The notes under the pieces are model-generated. The model saw only the letters and a list, made by a program, of their open reading frames with translations. It searched no databases and was not told the origin of the DNA. A program made the position numbers and the translations under genes. From contig CAYXWM010000043.1 of NCBI GenBank assembly GCA_964468805.1, forward strand, positions 1 through 26,683: 26,683 nt of DNA, written 5' to 3'. Source of the DNA: CAYXWM01 sp964468805. GTDB lineage: Bacteria; Bacillota; Clostridia; Lachnospirales; WRBF01. Below are positions 14,911 through 22,552 of this stretch, piece by piece (within the stretch, counting starts at the first letter, position 1; each line of letters starts with the position of its first letter).

Positions 14911-14933
14911 AAACCCTACCGCCCGGTAGGGTT
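14911..14933. terminator. Palindrome, right copy (bidirectional terminator)
   Basis: Identical for 23 nt to 13500-13522, with the stem extended here by the following TT. Followed on plus by TTAGTTATATA. It lies between the convergent TIR gene and signal peptidase gene and likely ends both. Confidence 0.7.
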
Positions 14934-14958
14934 TTAGTTATATATAATATGTAAAAAT

Positions 14959-15492
14959 TCATTTCATTAGCAACGCCATTTCATTAAAGGGAAACCATCG
15001 AAGCATTACAAATCCAACAATATCATTTCCGTCAAACGGGCCCATTTGCCTGCTGTCGCTGCTGAACAATCTGTTGTCTCCCATAAGAAAATATTGATTA
15101 TCGCTAAGGGTTATATCTATATTGCCGTCGGTGTAATCATATTCCAAATATTCCTCATATAATTCCTTATTATTAAGATAAACTCTGCCGTCATTAATTT
15201 TCAGCTTGTCCCCGGGAACGGCGATAATACGCTTTATTATATCAATATTTTTCCCTTTTTCATTCATTTTGCAAATTACCAAATCCCCAAAAGACGGCTT
15301 TTTGAACCACAGTAAAAATCGGGAAATAATAATCCTGTCTCCGTTGTTTAGGGTTGGATTCATAGAAGAGCCTTCGATAGACGCCGGCCAGAAGGAAAAG
15401 AACAAAATTATAACAATTGATAAGGTGATAATTATATCTTTGAGCAATCTGATTTTTTTGGATTCCGAATTCGAGCCAAGATCCCTAAACAT
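14959..15492 (-). CDS. lepB: Signal peptidase I
   Basis: A 177-residue type I signal peptidase with one N-terminal membrane anchor (about 19-36). Catalytic Ser43 lies in GSSMNPTL and the general-base Lys87 in IIKRIIAVPGD. The conserved box MGDNRLFSSDSRQMGP follows. It cleaves signal peptides of exported proteins on the outer face of the membrane. Length and single TM are normal for Gram-positive bacteria (SipS type). The start at 15492 was chosen because GAGGTG lies 5-6 bases upstream; an in-frame ATG at 15504 overlaps that ribosome binding site. It stands alone, convergent with the TIR/SLATT cassette. Confidence 0.92.
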   Translation of the reverse strand: MFRDLGSNSESKKIRLLKDIIITLSIVIILFFSFWPASIEGSSMNPTLNNGDRIIISRFLLWFKKPSFGDLVICKMNEKGKNIDIIKRIIAVPGDKLKINDGRVYLNNKELYEEYLEYDYTDGNIDITLSDNQYFLMGDNRLFSSDSRQMGPFDGNDIVGFVMLRWFPFNEMALLMK

Positions 15493-15686
15493 AATACACC
15501 TCATTCAAAAATTGCAAGTTTTATTACATAATGCAGGAAGTTTTTATTTCATAAGCGTACATTAATCTATATAATAGTCTACTATAAAATGAGAAATATT
15601 TCAATTTAGATTAGATTAAATTTATATTAATATTTCCTTGAAAATAAATCGGTTAAAAAGCCGGATTGAAATAAAATGTGTGAAAC

Positions 15687-15726
15687 AAAAAAAAGCCTTT
15701 GAACCGGAGTTCAAAAGCCTTTTATA
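15687..15726 (-). terminator. Terminator of the large proline-rich gene
   Basis: An imperfect stem around AAAGCCTTTGAAC and GTTCAAAAGCCT (15691-15704 with 15709-15723; two mismatches) with A/T tracts at both ends, directly downstream of the minus-strand gene. Confidence 0.75.
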
Positions 15727-15735
15727 TAGAGAATT

Positions 15736-17385
15736 TTAAACAGGCATTAACCAGTAACCGTAGTCTCCGTCTTGTGGAGCTTTGTCATCATCGCTTTTAA
15801 ATTGGATAAAGCCAAGGCGGTAAGCGGTTTGTTTCAAGTCGGAGGAATATTTATCCGGCACACCGAGATAGTACCCGTACTTATCTTTTTCGGTTTTGTC
15901 CTCTATCATTCCCAGGATTAGGTGGTTATATTTTTTCTCTGCGGAAATGACAAAGGGATGGTTCATAAGTTTCCAGTGGTCTATATTCAGCAATGCAAGC
16001 TCTTTTATAGTAATGCGTACCCAGTTAACAGGTCGGCGTTGTTTTTGAAAGGGCTTCATTACGGGATTATTCAGGAAGATGTATTCAATGTTTTTACCGG
16101 TTATGTCGTTGTCGGTAATGGTTTCGCCGGTTTGGGGTTGGGCGGTTGTATGTTCTTCCAACTCTTTCAGATGGAGATTTAATTTGTTTGCCATGTTTAA
16201 AAAACTCTCATGCAAATCCGAACCGGAGGGTTTATTCTTTTCGTCGGTTTGTTGAGGAACAGTAGGATTTAAGCTGTCTGCATCCCGAGAGTTATCCTGC
16301 CAAGGAGAGACTAGCCCGCTGTTATCTGATTGCAGATTACTGCCTTGAGGGCTATCTTCCGCTTCCTCATCGGTTTCCTCTGCTTCCTTTTCCAACACAG
16401 CACCTATGGATTGTATACGAGGTTGGGATGATTTATTGTCGTCAGGCTTATCAAATAATTCCTCGTCTAAGAATTTTTCTGTTTGGCTTTCCTTTTCGGA
16501 AAATTCTTGGTCCGGTTCCTCATTAAAAGGTTGGTTTTCCTTAGGTTTGCAACCGCAATTGTCTTTGGGTTTTTTAGCCTGTTGACTATCTAAGGTGTTT
16601 TCAGGTAAATCACTTGATTGTTCGTAGACTCCCGGTATTAGAGGTTCGGTAACTATGGGCACGGTTCCCGGCTGATTTATAAAGGGTGTCTCTATAATAG
16701 GTGTCTCAATTAACGGAGGTTCCGTAATGGGTGTTTCTATAAACGGCGTTGGTGTTTCAATAAAAGGCGGTCTTACGGGCACAGGGGTAATGGGTACGAC
16801 GGGTATAGGGGTTATGAACGGTTGAGGTACTATGGGTACCGGGATAACCCTACCGGGTACAATAATCGGGTTCGGCGAAGTCTCTGCGTTGACTGTATCC
16901 GGGTTTTCAACCGAATCCAAGATTCCTTGGAAAAAGTCCTCTTGGGTAGCGTTACGATCTTCTTGTTTGTTGTTTTTGTCAAGCTCCCGGAAATTGTTCC
17001 GCCAAAGGATTTCTTCTTTCTTATAGCCCACAAGAGGAGATGTGGGTTCCGATGTACCGGATACCAAGATAGCGAATACATTAAAATCCGATAAAGGTAT
17101 TCCGGCTATATTGTAAGGGTCAAGTTCTATGCGTTGTTCAGCCTTTCCTTTGGCATCCAACTTTAAATTGCCTATGCAAACGGCATTAGAGCTTTGCCCT
17201 GTGGCATTAATCAGATAAATTTTATAGTAATGCTGAGGATTAAGCCCCATGGTAACAACCGTTACCTTTGCGGAATCCCCTTTTTTTTCTATGATACAAC
17301 GCCCGGAAGGCTCTCTGCCCATGTTTCCGTAACCCGGTCTGTCTTGTTTTAAGGTGATGAAATCACGAGTATATTGATCAGACAT
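15736..17385 (-). CDS. Large proline-rich/acidic protein of unknown function
   Basis: A 549-residue protein; I do not recognise the family. Residues 1-135 or so form a compact, probably beta-rich domain (GYGNMGREPSGRCIIEKK, YYKIYLINATG, FNVFAILVSG). Residues about 195-270 are low-complexity, with many Pro and repeated ETPI/FIETP units. About 275-400 is an acidic, Ser/Asn/Gln-rich linker holding NCGCKPKENQ. The last 110 residues form a second domain (NWVRITIKELALLN, HPFVISAEKKYNHLILG, KYGYYLGVPDKYS, DGDYGYWLMPV). No signal peptide or TM is seen. A domain-linker-domain design without export signal would suit a spore-layer or cytoplasmic scaffold protein, but this is a guess. ATG 17385 is chosen over 17415 because AAGGGGG lies 8 bases upstream. 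Confidence 0.7.
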   Translation of the reverse strand: MSDQYTRDFITLKQDRPGYGNMGREPSGRCIIEKKGDSAKVTVVTMGLNPQHYYKIYLINATGQSSNAVCIGNLKLDAKGKAEQRIELDPYNIAGIPLSDFNVFAILVSGTSEPTSPLVGYKKEEILWRNNFRELDKNNKQEDRNATQEDFFQGILDSVENPDTVNAETSPNPIIVPGRVIPVPIVPQPFITPIPVVPITPVPVRPPFIETPTPFIETPITEPPLIETPIIETPFINQPGTVPIVTEPLIPGVYEQSSDLPENTLDSQQAKKPKDNCGCKPKENQPFNEEPDQEFSEKESQTEKFLDEELFDKPDDNKSSQPRIQSIGAVLEKEAEETDEEAEDSPQGSNLQSDNSGLVSPWQDNSRDADSLNPTVPQQTDEKNKPSGSDLHESFLNMANKLNLHLKELEEHTTAQPQTGETITDNDITGKNIEYIFLNNPVMKPFQKQRRPVNWVRITIKELALLNIDHWKLMNHPFVISAEKKYNHLILGMIEDKTEKDKYGYYLGVPDKYSSDLKQTAYRLGFIQFKSDDDKAPQDGDYGYWLMPV

Positions 17386-17534
17386 TAAAAAATCCCCCTT
17401 GAAAATACCTGACAATTCTAATAATAATTCTATAAAAACCTACCGGTTTTACTGTAATCAAGTATTAAAATAGTGAGTTCGATAACATATTTAATTGAAC
17501 TATCCTTGTGCAGTCGAATAAGCAATTATGTATA

Positions 17535-17625
17535 ATGATTCCATTTTAAACAGAGGATAAAAATAATTTTTTTCCTACGGTTCATGGAAAAACGATTATT
17601 TTGTCCTTTATTTTAAATGGAATTA
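17535..17625 (+). repeat. Palindromic interspersed repeat, copy C
   Basis: Starts ATGATTCCATTTTAAACAGA and ends TTAAATGGAATTA. It is slightly shorter and more diverged than copies A and B, with deletions in the T- and A-tracts, but has the same order of parts. GTATA flanks it on both sides (17530-17534 and 17626-17630), a candidate 5-bp target duplication. Confidence 0.75.
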
Positions 17626-17757
17626 GTATATAACGTAAGCCTGTGATAAAAAGGTGCAAAAACCTACAAATTTCAATGATTTTTTTATACATTGAACCCA
17701 CATTAATTTATATTCAAAGGGGTAGTGATTTATGAATGAAAATTATTTGAACAAATA

Positions 17758-17794
17758 ACAAAGGGAAACTTTTCATCAAAAAGTTTCCCTTTGT
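17758..17794. terminator. Bidirectional terminator downstream of ksgA
   Basis: A perfect 16-bp stem, ACAAAGGGAAACTTTT (17758-17773) with 17779-17794 and a 5-nt loop, is flanked by A/T-rich sequence. It ends the minus-strand operon that finishes with ksgA. Confidence 0.88.
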
Positions 17795-17807
17795 ATATTT
17801 AATTAAT

Positions 17808-18662
17808 TTATGCCAGTAAATTTGCCAATCTTGCAAATTCTTCAAGACCCAGAGTTTCGCCTCTTACAGAAACATCAAGACCGCAATTTATCAGGATTTC
17901 TTCCAGATGTGTCTTGTCACAATTCAGATAATCGGCATTGTACAGACAATTTAACAGAGTTTTTCGACGTTGACCGAAGGCTGACTTTATAATTCTAAAG
18001 AACAGCTTTTCGTTTTCCAAACTAACCGGCGGCTCTTTTCGCACAGTCAGGCTGATTACCGAGGAATCTACCCTTGGTCTTGGAATAAACGAATTTACGG
18101 GTACATTTGCCACGATTTCGGGCATGGAATAATATTGTACCATTAAGGAAAGAGCGCCGTAATCCGCTGTGCCGGGAGCTGCCTTCATACGAAGGGCAAC
18201 CTCCTTTTGTACCATGACCACGATTTTTTCCAAGGGTACTCGACCTTCCAACAATTGAGCCACTATGGGAGTGGTTATATAGTAAGGAAGATTGGCTATA
18301 AGTTTTGCGGAACCAAAGCCCAGTTCCTTGATTTTAGCTCCCAGATCCACCTTTAAAACGTCCTCGTTTAAGAGTATGACGTTATCAAAATCAGCCAGAG
18401 TTTCTTCCAAGACGGGAATAAGTTGCTTATCAATCTCCACCGCAAGAAGGGTTTTGCAGCTTTCCGCAAGCTTCTGACTTAGGGCACCGATTCCCGGGCC
18501 GATTTCTATAACCAAGTCGTCCTTTGTAATGTCCGCGGCTGTGGTGATTTTATTTAACACATGGGTATCGACCAAAAAATTCTGTCCGTAGCTTTTTTTT
18601 GTGTGGAAACCGTATTTCTGTATTATTTTCTTGGTATATGCATGGGTCGCGACAGTTTCCAT
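17808..18662 (-). CDS. ksgA: 16S rRNA dimethyladenosine transferase KsgA/RsmA
   Basis: A 284-residue class I SAM-dependent methyltransferase. Seen: GQNFLVD (about 25-31), the SAM-binding EIGPGIGALSQKL near 53-65, LNEDVLKVDL, and the adenine-binding catalytic motif NLPYYI near 125. The Arg/Pro-rich PRPRVDSSV lies at about 193-201, before a C-terminal helical domain. It dimethylates two adjacent adenosines in the 3'-terminal helix of 16S rRNA, a late step of small-subunit assembly. Length is normal. GGAGGA lies before the ATG. It is the last gene of the minus-strand run, 57 bases after the GerMN lipoprotein gene. Confidence 0.95.
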   Translation of the reverse strand: METVATHAYTKKIIQKYGFHTKKSYGQNFLVDTHVLNKITTAADITKDDLVIEIGPGIGALSQKLAESCKTLLAVEIDKQLIPVLEETLADFDNVILLNEDVLKVDLGAKIKELGFGSAKLIANLPYYITTPIVAQLLEGRVPLEKIVVMVQKEVALRMKAAPGTADYGALSLMVQYYSMPEIVANVPVNSFIPRPRVDSSVISLTVRKEPPVSLENEKLFFRIIKSAFGQRRKTLLNCLYNADYLNCDKTHLEEILINCGLDVSVRGETLGLEEFARLANLLA

Positions 18663-18719
18663 TGAGTTCCTCCGTTTATGGGACTACTTTCGCCGATAAA
18701 ATTAGGCTTTAAAAGGCGT

Positions 18720-19751
18720 CTATTTGGTGACATCAAGATATTCTCCGATCTCCATGATAATATGACCGGACTCGTATCTTTTTCCGTCTATGGTGATTTG
18801 TACTTTGTCTGTTTCATAGAATTTGCCAAGGGTATCAGTTATATTTTGCAGGAGATTTTGCTCAACCCCGGAACCGGCAACCATTTCCGATAAAAACTCC
18901 GACGATAAATCCAAAAGAAGCAGAGATTCTTTGCGGGATATTTCCAGGGAATTTATTTTTGTATTGGGAGTAAACAGGGATTTGACGCCCTTTTTCAGTT
19001 CGGATTCCAGTAATTTGGGTATGTCGGTGTTGGTGTTAAGGTTTAATGCCCTAGGTTCGGATTTGACTTCGTCGGCAACCGGGTCATACCAAAAGAATTG
19101 CGGATTCACGGTTAGGCTTGTACCTTCTTTTATTTCCTTTAAACCGTAAGAATCTTCTTGTCCGTTGGCTCTTTGGTCAACGGTTTTTACCAAGCCTATG
19201 TCTTTAGCATAATAAAACTTTTTAACACTGCCGTCAGTAACGTTGGCGGTAACTTCAAGGGCATCAAGTTTGCCGTAAGGCACTTCCACAGGCACGTTTA
19301 TTCCCGTAACTTCGCATTGGATATTGGTGTTCATAAACCATTTTGCACCCTTATCCAAGGGTTCTTGCAATAAAATATCGTTGCGATTATACAATTCCGT
19401 TGGGATTTGTTCAAAGTAGTTAAATTGAGGGTCTGCAAAAATCAAGACTATTTTGCCGTCTTTGTAAGTAATTAATTCCGTAGGATTATAAATTCCGTAA
19501 GAATAGCGACGTTGGATAGTATCGTCGTTTAGGTATGTGGCATAAATAGAATGCCTCGATTCTCGACCGGTTATGGTTTCGTATTCGTATTGTGTATCCG
19601 CTTTCATAGGGAAGTAATCTTTTACGGTACCGGCTTTGCCTACAGCATCTGCCGTGGGTGTAGGTGAATTATCAGGTGTGGTTTCGGGTTTCTTTTCACC
19701 GCAGCTTACCAAAAAGAATACTGCCAATAAAACAAACAACAGACGTTTCAT
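18720..19751 (-). CDS. Lipoprotein with C-terminal GerMN domain
   Basis: A 343-residue protein from ATG 19751 (GGAGTG 5-6 bases upstream); a longer start at 19787 would run into the upstream gene. The N-terminus is a lipoprotein signal, MKRLLFVLLAVFFLVSC with lipobox Cys17, followed by a Thr/Pro-rich linker. The middle (about 50-215) is a beta-rich domain beginning DYFPMKADTQYEYE. The C-terminal 100 residues match GerMN: SLLLLDLSSEFLSEM, GVEQNLLQNITDTL and VQITIDGKRYESG. GerMN domains occur in GerM and other sporulation or germination envelope proteins. It starts 4 bases after the ABC permease stop and so is co-transcribed with the metal transporter. Confidence 0.8.
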   Translation of the reverse strand: MKRLLFVLLAVFFLVSCGEKKPETTPDNSPTPTADAVGKAGTVKDYFPMKADTQYEYETITGRESRHSIYATYLNDDTIQRRYSYGIYNPTELITYKDGKIVLIFADPQFNYFEQIPTELYNRNDILLQEPLDKGAKWFMNTNIQCEVTGINVPVEVPYGKLDALEVTANVTDGSVKKFYYAKDIGLVKTVDQRANGQEDSYGLKEIKEGTSLTVNPQFFWYDPVADEVKSEPRALNLNTNTDIPKLLESELKKGVKSLFTPNTKINSLEISRKESLLLLDLSSEFLSEMVAGSGVEQNLLQNITDTLGKFYETDKVQITIDGKRYESGHIIMEIGEYLDVTK

Positions 19752-19755
19752 TTTA

Positions 19756-20634
19756 TCACTCCAACTTTTGTAATTTATCAAGTTCATTTATCATAAAGGG
19801 TTTGGGGTTTCTTACTTTTGCTAGGTTATGCAAGACGGATTTCACTGTTCTTGACATTATTCCGGTAATTAAAAGCGCCGCAATTCCCGTGAGGACTATG
19901 GTTCCGCCGGGCTTTGTATTCATATAAAACGAAGAAATCACCCCGGAAACGGTAATAACCAGTCCGTATAAAACGGAAATAATCATGTTGCTTTTGTAAC
20001 TGTGGCTGATTTGCATGGCACAGGCCACAGGCAAGACCATCAGAGAAGAAATTATCAACGCTCCTACGGTTTGAGCCGAGATTGAAACCACTATGGCTGT
20101 AAGCAAGGTAAATACAAAATTACAGCGTTTAACCGGAACGCCGGACAAAACGGCTGCTTCTTCATCGAAGGTAATATAAAGAAATTCATTGTAATAATAT
20201 AGCATAACCAAGATTACCGTAACGCTTAACAATAATATTATCAACAATTCCTCCGGCTTTACAACCATAATACTGCCGAAAAGAAAATTATTGAAATCGG
20301 TTTTGTTGCCTGCAAGACCGGAAAACAAAGCCGCCAGACCGATTCCCAAAGACATAATAACGGAGGTTGAGATCTCTGCGTATTTTGAGAATACGGAACG
20401 AAAATATTCTATGCCGTAAGCCGCAAAAACAGCGGCTACTATTGCTCCCACTATGGGATTAAACCCGAAAAACAGCCCTATGGCAACCCCGGCAAGGCAG
20501 CTGTGGGACAGGGTTTCACCCAAATTTGACAATCGCTTCAATACAATTACCGTACCCATTAAAGGCGACATTATCGAAATTAGTATGGCAACGATAACAG
20601 CACGTTGCATAAAACCATAGCTAAATATATCCAT
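19756..20634 (-). CDS. znuB: Zinc/manganese-type ABC transporter permease
   Basis: A 292-residue membrane protein of the ABC-3 (ZnuB/MntB) family with about eight hydrophobic segments. Family marks: GTVIVLKRLSNLGETLSHSCLAGVAIG near the N-terminus and VGALIISSLMVLPVACA near two-thirds. It forms the membrane channel with the ATPase and binding protein encoded upstream. Whether zinc or manganese is transported cannot be decided. AGAGGTG lies before the ATG. A 193-nt gap separates it from the ATPase gene, which is unusual for this operon type; the downstream lipoprotein gene follows after 4 bases. The last residues extend beyond the final TM as a charged tail. Confidence 0.88.
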   Translation of the reverse strand: MDIFSYGFMQRAVIVAILISIMSPLMGTVIVLKRLSNLGETLSHSCLAGVAIGLFFGFNPIVGAIVAAVFAAYGIEYFRSVFSKYAEISTSVIMSLGIGLAALFSGLAGNKTDFNNFLFGSIMVVKPEELLIILLLSVTVILVMLYYYNEFLYITFDEEAAVLSGVPVKRCNFVFTLLTAIVVSISAQTVGALIISSLMVLPVACAMQISHSYKSNMIISVLYGLVITVSGVISSFYMNTKPGGTIVLTGIAALLITGIMSRTVKSVLHNLAKVRNPKPFMINELDKLQKLE

Positions 20635-20773
20635 GCAACACCTCTAACTATTAAAGCCCGTAGACCCTTTTGGGTTTCTTAGGCAAATGGGATTAAATTT
20701 TTCTTTGCTGTCTTAAAACAAGATTAAGTATATTTTTCATAGGAATTATCGGTAAAAGTAAACAGGCGAATTT

Positions 20774-20811
20774 AACCGGTAGCTGTATAGCTGTTTAAAA
20801 CTACACCGGTT
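20774..20811 (-). other. Hairpin in the gap between ATPase and permease genes
   Basis: AACCGGT (20774-20780) pairs with ACCGGTT (20805-20811). An extra TAG/CTA pairing and an AGCT/AGCT inner stem lie inside. No T-run follows. Possible RNA processing or stability element in the operon transcript. Confidence 0.4.
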
Positions 20812-20827
20812 TGCAGGAAAATATTAA

Positions 20828-21508
20828 TCAACGGATACTGCTGCACAATTCTGTATCTATGGTGCCGCCTTTGTTGAATTTAAGGATTTTTGTTGCGTGA
20901 TTATGTATGGAGTTTAGGTCGTGGGTGACCATAAGTACGGTTAAACCCAATTTTTTGTTTAACTCACCCAAGGAACAGCAAATTGAGTCTGCCATGCCGG
21001 AGTCTATGCCGGTTGTGGGTTCATCCAGAAACACCAGTTTAGGCTCGTTTACCAAGGCCTTTGCGATAAAAACCCTTTGCTGTTGACCGCCGGACAGCTT
21101 ACCCAAAAGAGACCTTGCCTTATCCTCCATACCCACGGATTTTAATGCCTTTTCCACGGCGATTTTTGCTTCTTTTTTATTCTTGCCAAGCTTGGTGCCG
21201 TATAGACCCAGTTTTACGGTTTCTTCTACGGTAGCCGGGAAGTTTTGGTTAAAGCCGGTGGATTTTTGGGATACGTAGGATATTTTTTTGTCTTGCTTGC
21301 TTTTTGCCAAGGGTATGCCCTCAAAGAGGATTTCTCCTTGTTGGGGAGTAAGTAAATTCAGCATTAATTTCAACAGGGTGCTTTTTCCGCAACCGTTGGC
21401 ACCGGTCAAACAGACAAATTCGCCGGCATTTATGGAAATGTTCACATTTTTTAATATGTACGTCTCCTCATAGGAAAACCAAAGGTTTTTCAGCCTGATA
21501 AGTTCCAT
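20828..21508 (-). CDS. znuC: Zinc/manganese-type ABC transporter ATP-binding protein
   Basis: A 226-residue ABC ATPase. Walker A GANGCGKST is at about 38-46, Q-loop YVSQKS near 82, signature LSGGQQQR near 136, Walker B LVFLDEPT near 157, and the switch His in VTHD near 190. Size and domain order match ZnuC/MntA-type ATPases, and the flanking binding-protein and permease genes confirm the family. The start ATG at 21508 (MELIRLKNLWFSY) has AGAGAGGA about 10 bases upstream. A longer in-frame start at 21595 would add 29 residues unlike the family, so it was not used. Confidence 0.88.
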   Translation of the reverse strand: MELIRLKNLWFSYEETYILKNVNISINAGEFVCLTGANGCGKSTLLKLMLNLLTPQQGEILFEGIPLAKSKQDKKISYVSQKSTGFNQNFPATVEETVKLGLYGTKLGKNKKEAKIAVEKALKSVGMEDKARSLLGKLSGGQQQRVFIAKALVNEPKLVFLDEPTTGIDSGMADSICCSLGELNKKLGLTVLMVTHDLNSIHNHATKILKFNKGGTIDTELCSSIR

Positions 21509-21638
21509 GCACCGAATTTCCTCTCTACCGCCGGGGTGATTAAGACCTTGCGGAAAACTATTTCCGGAGAACCGGTTTTCCGCAAACCCCTTCAAAAAGA
21601 CTTTAATATTAAATTGACTTAACTGAAGCTACTTTATT

Positions 21639-22523
21639 TCAGGGATTGGATGGCATCAGGGCTTTTTCCAAGTTGACTAAGTTTTGTTCCATTACCGAGA
21701 AATAATCTTCTCCGTTTTGTACCTGTTGGATGGTTAGGCCTTCAAAAGGGTTCAAGGGAAGCATTTCCGTATTGGTTTCCGCTGCTATGGTAGATAGGGA
21801 TTTTGTTCCCGAAAGTTCCTCGTAAAATATACAGGTTACGTTATTTAGACGAATGTAATCAACGATTTGTGCCATATCCGCAGGGGTGGGTTCATGTTCG
21901 GAGTACATTCCCTGTAAACTTTTTTGTTCCAGCCCGTAGGCTTGGCAAAGGTAACCGTAGGCGGCATGGGAAACCACGATAGTTTTATCTTGGAATTTTG
22001 CTACACTTTCCTTGTACTTTTCATCCAACTCATCAATTTTTTTTGAGACAGTTTCGTAGTTTTGAGTGTAATAATCGTAATTGGTGGGGTCTTTTTCCGA
22101 GAAAATATTTTTTATGGCTTCCAGTTGTTTTTTAGCGTTTTGGGGATTAAGCCAAACGTGAGGGTCAGCCGATTCATTTGTATCTGTATATGCGGAAAGC
22201 TCCACATAGACCAAATCCGGATTGTTTATGCCGGATTTAATTTTTTCTGTCCAATTTTCCATACCCAGACCATTGTATAACAAAATGTCGGCATTTTCAA
22301 GTTCTGCAAGCATACCGGCGGTAGGTTCCCAAGAATGAGCCTCCGTTCCGCCGGGTATAAGGTTTACAAGGTCGATTTTGTCTCCGCCGATTTTTTTTGC
22401 GAAATCCCACATGGCATGGAAACTTGTGTATACTTTTAATTTCCCTTGGGTTTTAAGGCTTGCGGGGTTGGAGGTACAGCCGCACAGTAAAAACGTAATC
22501 AAAATTACCTTAAAAATTTTCAT
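21639..22523 (-). CDS. znuA: Metal ABC transporter substrate-binding lipoprotein (ZnuA/MntC-type)
   Basis: A 294-residue cluster-9 binding protein. Signal and lipobox are MKIFKVILITFLLCGC with lipid Cys16. Metal-ligand histidines lie in EAHSWEP (His63), DPHVWLNP (His122) and VSHAAYGY (His186); the fourth ligand is probably an acidic residue near FYEELSGT. The His-rich loop of typical ZnuA is absent: only a short acidic segment, TDTNESAD, precedes His122. That leaves zinc versus manganese open, although three His favours zinc. It captures the metal outside the cell and delivers it to the permease. AGAGGA lies before the ATG, and the gene starts 29 bases after murG. Gene symbol by family, not proof of substrate. 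Confidence 0.87.
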   Translation of the reverse strand: MKIFKVILITFLLCGCTSNPASLKTQGKLKVYTSFHAMWDFAKKIGGDKIDLVNLIPGGTEAHSWEPTAGMLAELENADILLYNGLGMENWTEKIKSGINNPDLVYVELSAYTDTNESADPHVWLNPQNAKKQLEAIKNIFSEKDPTNYDYYTQNYETVSKKIDELDEKYKESVAKFQDKTIVVSHAAYGYLCQAYGLEQKSLQGMYSEHEPTPADMAQIVDYIRLNNVTCIFYEELSGTKSLSTIAAETNTEMLPLNPFEGLTIQQVQNGEDYFSVMEQNLVNLEKALMPSNP

Positions 22524-22552
22524 GCCCGGTCCTCTTTTTTGATAAACGTCGT

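Larger units (their letters stand above)
17386..17807. other. 422-nt intergenic region upstream of the proline-rich gene
   Basis: It holds repeat copy C (17535-17625), an 8-codon reading frame with a good ribosome binding site (17732-17758), and the ksgA terminator (17758-17794). AT-rich promoter sequence for the minus-strand proline-rich gene is presumably at 17400-17530, but no clear -35/-10 pair was identified. Confidence 0.6.

Noticed and set aside
14740..14937. 65-residue plus-strand frame overlapping the TIR gene end
   Set aside because: A different frame of the TIR gene, running through the palindrome; no ribosome binding site.
16670..16830. CRISPR-like array
   Set aside because: The short recurring units (GGTGTTTC, GGTGTCTC, ATGGGTAC) are coding Pro/Thr repeats in frame, with no fixed repeat-spacer pattern. 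No CRISPR array was seen in the window.
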